Below, piece after piece: positions 24,413 to 51,812 of a stretch of 64,000 bases of DNA (positions within the stretch are counted from its first letter, which is position 1; each line of letters begins with the position of its first letter). Source of the DNA: Artocarpus heterophyllus (Eukaryota; Streptophyta; Magnoliopsida; Rosales; Moraceae). The stretch is from NCBI GenBank assembly GCA_025403435.1, contig JAJQZP010000250.1:1-64000 (forward strand), given 5' to 3'. The translations under genes were made by a program, and so were the position numbers. The notes under the pieces were generated by a model. It saw only the letters and a program-made list of their open reading frames with translations. It was not told where the DNA came from and did no database searches.

Positions 24413-24856
24413 GTAAGTTTTTCTCGCTCTAATCTGCCCTAGATTTTCTGAAATTCAAAAGTTTTGCAGTGGTTTGTAACCCTAGGACCGAATCCGAGCC
24501 ACTGATTTTGGTGAATGGGATTGCATTTTCAGTACGGTGCAACTAGCTAGGGTTTTGGTTCTGTTACACTGGTTTGTACTGTAGTTTTCGCTTTCTCTAG
24601 TTTTTCGTTTTTATTGCTTCCTGTGAAATTAATTTCTTGCTGTTTGGTTGCTGAGAAACTCAGAATCCTACTGTTCTTGCCCTAATTTAATTCCGTAGGC
24701 ATGAGTTCATTCTGCATGTCTGAAGAAGACAGTCACAATTCTGATCTTCGACTATTTTATCGTCGCTGATACGAGGGATTTATTATAACAGCCACTGAAT
24801 TTTGTTATTTTGATTTTTTTCTTCTTTGTTTCGCTTTTCCTTTTTGTCTCTCAAAG
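24413..24856 (+). other. Putative 5' UTR intron of SMC3
   Basis: A strong donor, TC|GTAAGTTTTT at 24413, follows a pyrimidine-rich leader. A matching acceptor, TCTCAAAG|GGTTGG, ends at 24856, 25 bases before the ATG. The enclosed sequence is T-rich, as expected for a plant intron. No transcript evidence is available. Confidence 0.55.
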
Positions 24857-24881
24857 GGTTGGATAGCGTGGTTAGTTCAAC

Positions 24882-39891
<15,010 letters not shown>

Positions 39892-40500
39892 AGGTAAGAA
39901 CTTTGATTCACATTTACCGACTAGAGGAAGATGCACTAGATTTTGATTGTTTGAATTAGGTTGCTAGAGTCTTCTTGAGCTTGGTTTTCATATGAATTCG
40001 TGTGTTTCACGTTTGCGTTAAAGTAAAGGCCTTGTCCATATCTCGCTCTCGTTCACCCTAAAAGTGAAAGACACTATTGTTTGTGGTCATCTTGTTAAGT
40101 TGGAAGTTTATCATCCGTCTCTTCTTAAAATGGAAGGGAAGTACTGGATTTTGTGTGTGTATGTGCGTGTGTAAATATACATATATGTATATGTGTTTGT
40201 GTGTGTGTGTGTTAACATTATAGATGATTATTACTACTTGGTGAAAGATTGGCAGTGCCAAAAGACCCATAAAGAATCAAGTGGGTTTTTCATGTCCAAA
40301 AGAGATTATTGTGGTCTGTCGTACTTGAAAAGCCAGACAGTTGATGCAAAAATCCTCTCCTTTGTGCAGTTTGTTCTTGTGAAGGATAAGATCAACCTCT
40401 TATATGGTTTCTTCTATGTTCTTGTTCCTGCTCTCGATGTACATTCTGAAAGACTGAAGTGACTTGCTCATGAAGGTTTTCTACCGTTGCCTACAAGACT
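39892..40500 (+). other. Probable SMC3 3' UTR
   Basis: The stop codon (39889-39891) is followed by a good donor, GAAG|GTAAGAAC at about 39894, so a 3' UTR intron is possible. Acceptors such as TTTGTGCAG near 40370 are candidates. No canonical AATAAA was seen. The ORF at 40193-40462 begins in the GT microsatellite, has no domain and is not called a gene. Confidence 0.4.
40149..40213. repeat. (GT)n/(TA)n compound microsatellite
   Basis: TGTGTGTGTATGTGCGTGTG, then a TATACATATATG stretch and (GT)8 follow the SMC3 stop by about 260 bases. Confidence 0.9.
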
Positions 40501-41225
40501 TTATAGACGATTCTGAGCAACTTAAAGTAATTATAGTTCAGAAAATTTCAATAGTTATATTTCTTTTTTGCTCTGAATCATAGTTATTTGGATTTGGTTG
40601 TTAATATTCCCAACTCTAGGCACGTGACAACCGATGGCTCTTTGTGAATGTGATTGGTATTATTAATCTATGCTCTAACCTTAGGCACGTCACTCTCTTC
40701 AAACAGTTTCATGAATCAAGGAAAACGATGGGTGTTATTATTATTATTCTTGATTAGCTCCTGCGCGTTTTGTGTGTAAAATCCTTATCCTGACATGCGT
40801 TTAATTAGAAAGAAAAGAAACCGTATTTGGCCTGCGTCTAAGGTCCGTGTGAGCAGGTTGGAATGTCATTTGATCATCTTCATTCCTCTATCCCAAGCTA
40901 CCTGGTCTGGTTGCTACTCTGATAATTTTGGCCATCTATTGAGCTAAATATTAATCTTTTAGAGATAAAATTCTAATCACAATTAAAGGTGTTTTTTTTT
41001 GGGTTTGTTTATTTATTATACTCTGTTTTAGGTTTGTTGAGAAAAGCACGTCTTCGGTTTTTAATTTCATCAAAAGTGTAGCATTAGTACATTGAATAGC
41101 TAAATCCATACCTTTTATGAACCAATACTAAATCTTAACAATAATATTCCCAAAATGTTGTTAAATAAAAAAACAAAAAAAACCCATACTCAGAGGAGCC
41201 GCTCTCTCACAAAGCGTCCTACTTG
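40501..41225. other. Intergenic, nothing recognised
   Basis: AT-rich sequence with no coding motif or clear repeat border. Two GGCACGT boxes occur near 40619 and 40684. Confidence 0.5.
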
Positions 41226-41435
41226 AACCTAAAGAAATTGAAATTTCGGATGCTGAGGTCGAAGGTCCAGGAAACGAAGAAAAAAAAGAAGAAGATAGAG
41301 AAAGAGGAGGCCCACGCAAAACCTAGCATCGCCATTCTGAATCTCCTTCCTTTTTTCTTGGGAAATATTCTCCTTCGTTTTCAAGATCACTAAATCTCCG
41401 CAACGAGAGTCATTTCTATCTTTGACCGACCAACG

Positions 41436-41627
41436 ATGATGAGAAAGAGATCTCCAAACAAGTATAAATATTTCATTTTTCTCCAAATTCTTCAACCTCT
41501 AATGGAATTTTCATTTGGGGGCGTCAATCTATTTCAAGCATCAGATTTGCCCTGCAAAGAGGCCTTGGATTTTATATCTAATTGGGGGCTGCTTGATCTT
41601 ATCGCTGATGAATTCAAGGCAAAGCTT
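41436..41627 (+). other. Possible orphan exon, function unknown
   Basis: An ORF beginning at ATG 41436 holds a stretch of amphipathic, protein-like composition (about residues 29-64, ending ...GLLDLIADEFK) before running into poly-T and low-complexity sequence. A donor-like GTATAAAT lies at about 41461. The A/G-rich stretch at 41220-41430 could be a leader. I do not recognise the product. It could be a gene fragment captured by a transposon, a first exon of an unrecognised gene, or chance. Confidence 0.25.
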
Positions 41628-41894
41628 TTTTTTTTTTTTTCCATTCAATTTCTGAGTTCTTTGATGATAATTGATAAAAGGAAACGAGTTTCATTTCATA
41701 AATTCACTGTTCTTTTTTTTTTTTTTGGGGTTGAAATCCTTCATAAATGGTTTTTGAATGTACGCGAAGGTGCCTCTGAATCAGCAATGGGAATATTAAT
41801 TCTTTCGAGGGGAAACCATGAGAAACATGCACTTGAAGAGAAAGGGATTTTTTTTTCCCTTTTGAATTGATGAGAATTTGGGAAAATTTGAAAA

Positions 41895-42139
41895 AAAGGC
41901 CACCCAAAAAATTTAATTAGAAAAATGACCTCTTTTTTTTTTACATAAAAAAAAGAGCCTCTTGGACAGGAAAATTGCTTCAGTTTTTTTCACAAAGATG
42001 AAAAAAATGGTAGCAAGGAAATGAACCTTAATAGGATGAAAAAAATAAAAATTGAAGCAGTTTTTTTACCTAAAAAGCTTGATTTTTTATTTTAAAAAAA
42101 GGATCATTTGTCTAAAAAAATTCTCTTAAGGCCTTTTAT
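41895..42139. mobile_element. Short-TIR non-autonomous element
   Basis: The left end (AAAGGCCACCC, then TTAGAAAAATGACCTCTTTT) and the complement of the right end (AAAAGGCCTTAAG, then TTAGACAAATGATCCTTTTT) form inverted repeats of about 45 bp. The core contains GCTTCAGTTTTTTTCAC and a run of adenines. Related sequence occurs at 42780-43030 and 43060-43255. Confidence 0.55.
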
Positions 42140-42748
42140 CAAAAGACCCTTGAGAATTTATGAATTTTTTTTTACCTTGATCAGAGAAAGGTAAGAAAGT
42201 GAAGCTTGTGTGAAGGAGGTCCAAGATGGAGAAGGATTTATATATATATATTTATCGAGAAAGTTAAACAAATGGTCTATTTTTGACCATATTTTTCAAT
42301 AAATGTTTGAATTTTTCAAACAAAAAAATAAGAAAATGATAAAAATGTTTTGAAAATAAGGGAAATAGATTTTTTTTTTTACAACTGTATATCACTGATA
42401 GACATCAGTATATTATTGATGTATATCATTGATTAACGTTAATACATCACTTATTAACTATATTTTATCATTAATAAATTAGTTTGTCATTGATCTATAA
42501 ATGATTTATCATAAAAAAACACGTGCATTATTGAGAATTGCACAAAATATCAGATTTTTTGATACCATAGTAAATAGTGTTAGAAGTCTTGAAAATATAA
42601 AAAAATAGTAGATTCAAATAATTTAGTATTTTAAGGTAAACCAAATCTCAAAAATATCCCTAAAAAATTAGATGTCATTTTTTCTGTCTTCTTTCTCTCC
42701 CTCCCCACGTTCCTCTTTTCTCACTTCCTTCTTCTTTATCTTCTTTTT

Positions 42749-43255
42749 CTCTCGGAAGATTTTGATGAAAGGGCAAAAAAAAATTTCAAATTGGGTAAAA
42801 GTCTTCTTTTTTTTTAAACAAAAAAAACACGCTTTTCTGTGCAGGTAAACTGTCTCAGTTTTTTTCAATAAAATAAGAAAAATGACTGTAGCAGAATAAG
42901 TAACCTCAACATGATAAAAAAAAAACTGGAACCGTTTTGATGTCTAAAAAACCTTTTTTTTTGTGCCAAAAACTGTCCAAAAAAAATGGTCTATTTACCT
43001 AAAAAAAATTTGGCCGGAGGCCATTTCTCAAAATGCCCCCTCTCGGAAGATTTTGATGAAAGGGCAAAAAAAATTTCAAATTGGGTAAAAGTCTTCTTTT
43101 TTTTTTTAAAACAAAAAAAACACGTTTTTTTATGCAGGTAAACTATCTCAGTTTTTTTCAACAAAATAAAAAAAATGACTGTAGCATGATAAGAAACCTC
43201 AACATGATAAAAAAAAAACCTGAAACCGTTTTGATGTCCAAAAAATCTTTTTGCT
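42749..43255. repeat. ~291-bp direct duplication inside copy 2
   Basis: CTCTCGGAAGATTTTGATG starts at 42749 and again at 43040. About 215 bases after the second start match the first copy closely (GGTAAAAGTCTTC, GCAGGTAAACT, ACCGTTTTGATGTC). The second unit is incomplete. The repeated segment is related to the short-TIR element at 41895-42139. Confidence 0.85.
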
Positions 43256-43879
43256 GATAACAAAACCGCCATTGCTGTGCCCTTTGAGCCTAGTCGTCAT
43301 CATCGGCATTGACATCAGTGCTGTAAAGGTCGGAGCTCCGAGAAGGGAGACGACAAACATCAGATAGGAAGCATCAACGAGAAGAAAATGGGCTTCGACG
43401 AGATCGAGATTACGATCGCGATCGAGAAATTTTACCACGATTTCGTAGTTGATGGCGCCAGAGTTAAGTAATGATCTCCCTAGGTTTTGATTCCCACCGC
43501 TCTCTGAATTGATTGTAGGCGATTGTGATCGATGACGTTCGACAGACGGCGGCAGCATCGCGACTGGGTTACATGATTTGACAATGACAGGAGACAGCTG
43601 AGAGCCTGCGTACTGGCGTTGCAAAGATTGGCTCCCTTTGGTGTCAGGAGGGCGAGTGGTGTCATTGGAGGGCCATAGTATGGGCAGCACGTGGGTGTCC
43701 GTGGCTAGAGCATCCTTGGAGTAGGGCAGCAACAACCTTTTTTTTTTTTTTTGTTATGTTGTGTTTTTTTCCTTTTGTTGTTGTGGTCGTTTTTGATAAA
43801 ATCCTTGTAATTTATTATTTTCTTGCCATGATGAGTCGTCGGTCCTGGTGATATCCAGCGAAGCCATAGAACCAGCGAA

Positions 43880-44775
43880 GCCATAGAACCAGCCCGTCGT
43901 TGGTGAATTTTTTTTATTTACATGAAAATATTGTATTTTCATGTTAATATAATGTTTCTCGGCTACTGTAATTGTTGTCAGTGTCAATGTTGGTGATGTC
44001 TGGCAAAGTCGTCAATAAAATATAACATTTAACTATAATACAGTTTTACAAAGTTAATACTGTATTTTCTAGCCATCGGTACTCTGTCGAAGTCGCAAGT
44101 GAAATATAGTATTTATAATGTAATACAATATTACAAGGTTAATATTGTATTTTTAGACCGTCAGTGGTCCGGCAAAGTTGCTGGGAAATTTTTGTATTCA
44201 TACCATAAATATGGTATTTCAAGGTAAATATTATATTTTCCGGCCACTGGCGGCTTGACGAAGTCGCCAATAAATTTTTGTATTTACACAGTAAATATAG
44301 TATTTCTCAGTAAATATTGTATTTTTTGACCGTTGATGATCAAGCGAAGTCGCTAGTGAATTTGTGTATTTACGCGATAAATACGGTATATTCTAGTAAA
44401 TATAGCATTTCCTAGTAAATATTGTATTTCTCAACTGTTGACGGTCTGACGAAGTTGTCGAGAAATTTTTGTATTTACACGATAAATATGGTATTTCTCG
44501 ATAAATATTGTATTTCTCGGCTGTCAGCGGTCTGGCAAAGTCACCGGTGAATTTTTGTATTACATGATAAATATAGTATTTCCCGGTCGTTGACGGTTTG
44601 ACGAAGTCACTGGTGAATTTCTGTAATGGTAAATATAGTATTTCACTGTAAATATTGTATTTCGCAGCCGTCGGCGGTCCGACTAAGTCATCCATGAATT
44701 TTTTTATTACTTAGTAAACACAGTATTTCTCATTAAATATTGTATTTAATAGTTGTCAGCGGTGCCAGCGAGGGA
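43880..44775 (+). repeat. ~85-bp tandem repeat array, copy 2
   Basis: About ten degenerate units, each with a GGTC[TC]GACGAAGTCG-like segment and AT-rich blocks (GTATTTACACGATAAATAC, AATATTGTATTTCTCGGC). Landmarks at about 44443, 44528, 44593 and 44676 give periods of 65-85 bp. The unit is the same as in 11965-12411 and 22941-23665. Confidence 0.85.
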
Positions 44776-45165
44776 GGATGGTAAGAGATATGAGGATAAA
44801 TAATTGGGGGTATTTTGAGGTTTTTGTTCTCAATTTCTCATGAGATGTTATTCAATTTCTCATAATATGCTATAAACTACACATTTTGAAATTATATGAT
44901 TTTATTTACTAAGTTTTAACCTAAATACGCCATTTTGCTCTTTCTCTCTAATTTATTTAGTAAATAATCCACCAAGTTGTTTGATGATAAATGACAAATT
45001 AATACATCATCAATGTACAACAGTCTATTAATGATTTATTGATTAGCATTAACATATCATTGTTGTACTTCGATATATCACAAATATACAAAAAATGGAC
45101 GTTTTTTATAATTTTAAAGAACTTTGGCTATTTACTTAGAAAAAGACCATTTATCTCCAAATTCT

Positions 45166-46062
45166 TTTTTTGATATAATTTCTTCACTTTTTTCTTTTTT
45201 TTGGGGATATTTTGGTCATTTTCAAGGTCAAGATTAAGTTTTGACTGAGACAAAATATTAACACAATATATTGGTATATATTTGTTGAGATGGCAAATAG
45301 AAGGTGCATTTGCTGAATGGCTTAAAATATAAGATAAAAAAGGAAAATAACTTTTTTTACACGATTAAAGTTGGTATATATGAAGAGATAAAAGAATGAA
45401 TAAACAGAAGTAGAAAGACAAATAGAAATCAAAAAGTGCCCCAATTACAGCAAGTTCGTGGCCCCTGTCCCTGAGCTAGTGGGCCCAAGGATGTCTGACG
45501 GTCATTAATCACCATTTATACGTATGAATTACTCTGAGGAAACTAGGCTGCATAAAATCGCTATAAAAAACTTGAGCGCAAGAAAAACTTTAAAAATTAG
45601 AGGAGATTAGAGTAGATTGCAACTTATTTTTCCAGCAAAACATAAAATTTTCACGATAAAAAGATCGTCTTCAATAAGCTTGCATGCAAGAGCAGCGAGA
45701 CCGAGTTTCAAGTCGTGGTTGCTATGGATCGTCTTCAATTATGGGCCTTTCTTTTTTCGGCAACGGACAAGTGGCCAATTAATGGCCAATTCATCAGTCT
45801 TGATCACAATTTGATAAATTAGATGAAAAGTAATTTCTTCGGGGTTTCTACATGGATACCCCATTATCGGACTTCAAAGCTACAATTGTATAAAAATATT
45901 TCCCTATTATCGGACTTCAAAGCTACAATTGTATAAAAAAATTTCCTTCGTTTAACGTTAAGTCAACTTCCTTGATGAAGGAAGTCTTTCGCCGGCAATG
46001 ATCAATGGAGTGACTCACTTTTTTTTTCTTTTTTTTTTCTTTTTTTATAAGATAGACGCCGT
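45166..46062. other. Intergenic with a 43-bp tandem duplication
   Basis: ATTATCGGACTTCAAAGCTA starts at 45863 and again at 45906, so a 43-bp unit is present twice (about 45861-45946). The ORF at 45617-45814 has no domain. A TC-rich run at 46018-46047 precedes the next LTR. Confidence 0.7.
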
Positions 46063-47899
46063 TGTATGATACTTACGATGGACATATTAATAAATAAATA
46101 AAGTAAATTTATTTATTAGATTTGTATGTTTATATTTTTAAATATTTTATGAATATCATTATAATTCTATAATTATCTATATGATCTTAAATATTGTATA
46201 AAAACGTTATATACAAGAGAATAATATTTAAGGATGATAATTAAAATGGTCAGTAACATATAATTAATTATTCAATCAAAGTATGGGATCTTTAATTCGG
46301 CATTACTTTATATAGGTTATTTCCATTAAGAATAGAACGGTCTTATTCGAACTATTAATGTAGTAAGTCATTAAATGAGTGCATTATACATAATGAGATT
46401 TGTAGGACCTGGACATAATGTGATATGAACAGCTAATAATTTTCATTAAATATAACAAGTTCTAATCACATTAATCGATAGTCATATATAAAATGATCTT
46501 AATCATGAGTTATTAACAGACTAATATTTATGGATTTATGCCTTTTAATTTACTTAGTATGGATTTGAGAATCAAATTTTATTCCTTATATTTGGAGACA
46601 TAGTGAAGTAAGTATTCGAGAATATTAATATTACAAGATGGAATCTATTTTTTCTCTATCTCAGAAGTAGATGAATAATTCTCTTGAGTATTGATTTGGG
46701 GTCTAAAAAATAAGAGCGCTCAATTTGTGATTAACTCCATGAATTTATTATTCATAAGAGAATCAATGGCACTCAAGGATAAAGAAGTAATTAGAGGGGT
46801 TAACGGATTTCACCTAGCTTTGATTATGAATAATTTATGGAGGATTGATTTATATGTAATGGTTATATCAAATAGACGACTCTAAGAAATGAGAAATTAA
46901 ATATCTATAATTTCAAAAGTGTGATTCTAAGTATTTAGTGGAGTTACATTGGAATTAATAAAAAAGTAGTATATTAATTAAAGAGTTTAATCAATATATT
47001 GGTTTTATTAGAGCTTGAAATTATGGGACTGTTAGTCCTCCGCCATCCTTGTAAACACTGTTGGACAAGTGGAATTGTTGGTTTAAATAATTAATTTATA
47101 ATTATAGAATTCTAAATTAAATATCACTTAAAATGAATTAATTATGAATTGATTTATATTGATCAAATAATTCAATTATTTAATAAATAATATAAAATAA
47201 AATAATTAATTTTAGAAGACACATAGTAGGTGAGTCCCACTGTTTAGGTGGCGTACACAGTGAGATGTATGCAGTGCCATCAACAGTAAAGAGAAAGTCC
47301 CTTATGCACATCAAAGCTTGTTTACAAAGTTTTCATATTTAGTATTTCTAATTTTGAATAAATGTGATTTAATTCAAATATAGAAAGTTAAATGTAGAAA
47401 CAAATGAGATTGGGCAACAAGCAGTATTCCCACCTACACTGTATAGAGAATGGTGCAACATGCATAGAGAATTTCTTTGTGTGTGGTGCTTATCACAGTA
47501 CCTGAAAAGGGAAACCTGTGTTTTTTAATTTTAATTAAATATTTGATATTAAATTAAAATAAGAAGATTTGATCAGCTCTCTTATTCTCTATAAATAGGG
47601 GCCTTTCTATTCATTAGAGATATACTTGTGAGTCTTGGTGAGATTGAGAATGCTCTGCTAATTTCTCCCTTTATAGGCATGTGAAAAGAAAAAGAGAGAA
47701 AAAAGTTATTTATCCTAAGACCCGTTTTGCTCATCCGTTGAGATTTATGAGTGACTTAAATTAGTTGATTGATCCTATAGGAAACCATATTCCTCCTATG
47801 CCCACACGTATGTCCAACCAGTGCTGAGGACTAGGCGAGGAAGACCGTGGTTTCTTCATATTAAGAACATCTATTGTTATTCTTTCAATTTCGGCTTAT
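46063..47899 (+). repeat. Diverged copia-like solo LTR, interrupted at its 3' end
   Basis: The block order resembles the copia LTRs of this window: an ATAAATAAATAAAG-like start, AGTGGAGTTACATTGGA near 46937, TTAGAGCTTGAAATTATGGG near 47008, and a TATA box, CTATAAATAGGG, at 47589-47600 followed by a TTGTGAGTCTTG-like leader. Identity is low, so this is another family. A TG start at 46063 is tentative. The sequence is cut at 47899 by the gypsy-like element and no internal region follows. Confidence 0.5.
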
Positions 47900-49435
47900 T
47901 GATGAAGGCTTTTTGCCTAAACCCACAAGCGCATGGGGTTAAGTTTTAGTATAGGATTGATAAGTTAGGGGCTAGCCAATTACCGCAACTACAATGGTCG
48001 AGCTTTATTTAGGCAATTGAAATTTAAAGGAAAATAAATAAAAGGAAAATAAAACTAATAAAACTAATCAAATAAAACCATAAACAAAAGAAATAATTTA
48101 CAAGATGGAAAATCTATGCATAATATGTCTAGGGACCTAATTTAGCTTAATTCTTCCTATGCTCTTCCTATTTCATGATTATTGCCTTCATTGCATCCAA
48201 TTCAATAATTTAAGGCCCTAAGTTCATCTCATTACCTCTCTCGGGTGTTAAATGGGGTTTTATGCGCAAATATCCAAATTGGTATCCTTATCTAACTTGG
48301 TTAATTATACATTCATTAAGCCTAACCCTTAATTCGATTATCAAGGCATTGATCGCGTCTTGGCCTCCTAAAAACCAAGACACTTAAGTCAATTATCTAC
48401 GTGTTCTTGGCCCTCTCGGGTCTCAAAAACAGCTTAGACTATGTTTCCCAAGTAAAAATAAATGAGTCACTTTTTCCCGAGTATTGAAATACATAAATTG
48501 CATCAACTAATTCATTGGCCAAATAAACTAGAAGCATTAAGCATAAAGAAAAATAAATGAAATTGAAATTGTAACTATAGTAGTAGTCAACAAAAAAAAA
48601 TCCAAATCCAACTAAACCAAGCCCTAGAATAGGAAATTTAAGCAAACATAGATAAATTTATTGCTAATCTCTTCAAGAAATCGATACAAATAAATATGTT
48701 CAATACACAATTACAAAGACAAGATTCAATCAAGATTAGGGTAGAGAGAGAAAGGAAGAATAAACTTTTTGTGGAGATACACTTCAAGCCTTGAATCCTC
48801 TAAGAATCCACCAAAATCCTCCAAGAATCCTCAACTTAAAGTTTTTTTTCCTTAGAATTTTAGCTTTTCAATCATGGGTTTTTTCACCCAATTCTTCCGC
48901 ATCTTGCAAAATGGTGGCTCTAGGGTTTCTAGACAGTTAGGGATTATTCAACATCAAATTTGGGCCATTGGATCAAAAATTTGGGGCCAAGATTGGCCAA
49001 AAATTGCAATCAACACGAGAAACACGTTAAGAGGCCCCTAGGGTCTCACGGCCGCAGAGAAATGCCCACACGAATTGCACAGCACACCTTTGATCGCATG
49101 CGTGGCCATGGAGAATGGTAGCTCGTGGCCGTGCACCACACTTTCGGCAAGGCTTAATGCTAATTTTTGTGTGGCCATAAGGCTAGTTGGCATGGTCATG
49201 CGAGCGTCCTATGCTCCTGCATGGGGGCACACACCAAAGCATGCGGGGGCATACTGTTGGTCTAGTTACACTTGGAAAGTGCTTCCAAAGTCCATTTTGA
49301 CGCTGTAAAGTCTATTAACCCCCATTTTATTAATTTCCTACAAAATAATGCCAAAAATATCACAAATGCTTAAGGATTTACACAATATTTAATCTCACTA
49401 AATGTTTGATTTGTGAGTAAAATACTCACTCATCA
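47900..49435 (-). repeat. 3' LTR of gypsy-like element
   Basis: The 1536-bp LTR has plus-strand ends TGATGAAG and CTCATCA, short inverted repeats. The U5/R part (about 47900-48790) matches the right LTR. The U3 part (48790-49435) is a GC-richer block with no counterpart on the right. Confidence 0.8.
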
Positions 49436-49448
49436 AACACCCCCAAAC
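49436..49448 (-). other. Polypurine tract of gypsy-like element
   Basis: GTTTGGGGGTGTT on the minus strand directly precedes the TG start of the 3' LTR, the expected position for plus-strand priming. Confidence 0.75.
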
Positions 49449-51812
49449 CTACACATTTGCTTGTCCTCAAACAAAAGAAGAAAAATAACAAAAACCAAAC
49501 CAACAATAAAAGCCAAAGAAAACCAAGTGTGAGTTTTGTCTCCATTTGATAACTTGACAAACATAAATCCCAAAGCCAAAAAAATGTTTCAAAGCTCAAA
49601 GGAAATGCAAACATTGAGAATATCTAGAATTTCAACAATGAGCACCATTTCATTTCATTCAAGGCTCTCTAAATGTAAGTGTATGCTAAATCACTCTCAC
49701 TTTACAAATTGATGGATAAACTTATGCGATTAGACGGACAATGAAAAATCTCTAGATAATGAAATTGGCACTGCCATAGGCCCATTGTTTATGCCACTCT
49801 CCACTAATATAGGTTAGTGTGTCATTGAAGATCAAGGACTTTCAAGGCTTGTAATGTAAAATTAGGGTGATGGGTAGATGAGAAAGGAAAATTTTCGGCT
49901 AAGATCACCCTAGACATTTAATGTACCTTGTGGACCTTGCATGAAACGAATGAATCACACATCAACTCCTGAGAAATTCATAAGAACTCAAGAGACATTA
50001 CTCACAAGTATCCACAAGAACTCCAAAACAAAAAAATTCATAAGAATTTATTCTCTGTTTCTTCTTCTTCTTCTTTTTTTTTTTCATTTTTTCATCCTTT
50101 TGTTTTTGTTTTTTTCTTTTTCATCATTCTTTTTTTTTTTCCAATTGAAATGAAATTCCCCCAAACTTTTTAGTTTTATAAAATTAGATAATTGGGAGAA
50201 AGATAAAAAAAAAAGTTGAATGAAGAATAAGCAAAAACAATTGAAAAATAATGCAAAAACATAAAATGAGTCACTTTATGGATAGAACTAAATCGTAAAT
50301 TTAAATTACATCATCTTTCATGCTAGCTCTCAACAATCAATCTTCAAATTCAATTAAAGATCCAAACATGTCTATGATGATAGGCTAAGTGAAAGGGAAA
50401 TCATGAAATGACTATATTAAACTTAAGTGGGTGATGAACAAAATAGGTCAAAAAGGCTCAACGGGGAAACTAGCGGTGAAGTTTACATAGGTTGGCTTCA
50501 AAGGCTCAAACGGTCTAAAAAATGCCTCAGTCAATAACATCTAACCTAGGATTTCGCCTTGAATCTCACTAAAATGGTTTTTAGAGTTCATGAGATGTAA
50601 AAAAAAAAATCTAATGCATACAAGTTTACCCAAAAGTTCAAGTTTAAAGTTCAAAATTTCATTTGAAGTTTAAAATTTTGAGGGATTGTGATTCATGGTG
50701 CTTAAGTGTAAAGAGTAAAGGGTGAAGATCATAGATGCAAGTTAAGCACACAAAAATCTAATGATTACATTTCAAAAGATCTAAGAGAATAATTTATAGT
50801 TAACATCTCAATCAAATTCTAGTCATCCAATTTCTCAAAACTCACACTATATTCATAAAAGAAAGGTATTAAACAATCTAAAGAAACTAAACAAGTACTA
50901 CCAAGCATGAGTTCAACGAAAAAAATAAAAAAAATTTATGGCAAAAACCCAACATGTGATCAACAAACCCAACATGTGATCAACATTGTTCCATGCCCCA
51001 AACTTAAACTAAAGATTGTCCTTAATGTTTTTAGCAACAAAAGAGCAAGGGTTGAGAATATATACCCTAGGGTTTTGAACCCCAACTTTTGAGTTTCATC
51101 CATCTTCTCAAATTGATTTACACCAAAACTCAAGCTCTTAAGCTCTCGATTATTTCAACACCTATTAAAACACACAAAAATCAAACGTTAATGCAAATCT
51201 TTGAAATAAATTAAAATACATACATAAACAGATATAAAAATGAAACAAAAATAAAAAGAGATAAAAGATAGAAAGCTTGGGGTGCCTCCCAAGAGCGCTT
51301 AATTTAAAGTCATTAGCTTGATTTTTGGAGAAGCGCTCATCAAAGAGTGGCTTCAGCTCATAGTAGGTATGATAGAACACTACAAATGGGTCTTCTGATG
51401 TAATGCTCTCAAGCTTGGCATGATGGGAACGGTAATGGCATGTGTATCTAACTTGACTCGGGTCCCATGAATAGGCTTGTTGGACTTGTAGAAGCGATGC
51501 TAATGTCAGTGGAGGAGGTATTGCCCATATAGGATCCAAGTCTTTAGCCCCTTTTCACTTAGAGATTTTTTTTTGACAAATCTCTAAGTCCTCTTCTTTT
51601 AGTGTCAGTTCCTTACTTATTTTAACCTCAAACATAGTTGGCATACTTCTTTATTTCAACTTTGCAATTGCTTTGACGATTTGTCCAACTTGAATTTCTA
51701 TATCATTAATTTGCATATGTTGGCCAATCGTCAAGTGGTTGGCATTATTCTTCAATTGATTGAGTTACATTGTCATTTGGGTAAGTGCCTTTTCTAATGC
51801 CTGTATAGCCTC

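Larger units (their letters stand above)
42260..45165 (+). mobile_element. Tandem-array TIR element, copy 2
   Basis: The left end (CAAATGGTCTATTTTTGACC, about 42268-42290) and the complement of the right end (GATAAATGGTCTTTTTC, about 45138-45165) are inverted repeats. Subterminal blocks on both sides are rich in ATCATTGATGTA / ATTAATACATCA motifs. The inside is collinear with copy 1 (10835-12411 plus 22941-23870): AAAATAGTAGATTCAAA near 42600, a GC-richer block (about 43260-43740) and the ~85-bp array (43880-44775). A 178-codon ORF on the minus strand (43199-43735) covers the GC-rich block but has no recognised domain or counterpart in copy 1. No transposase was seen; a Mutator-like non-autonomous element is plausible. 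Confidence 0.65.

Noticed and set aside
40193..40462. 89-codon ORF downstream of SMC3
   Set aside because: It starts inside a GT microsatellite, has no domain and lies in the likely 3' UTR.
43199..43735. 178-codon minus-strand ORF
   Set aside because: It spans a GC-rich stretch of a non-autonomous element, begins beside a poly-T run, and has no domain or counterpart in copy 1. Its length alone is not enough.
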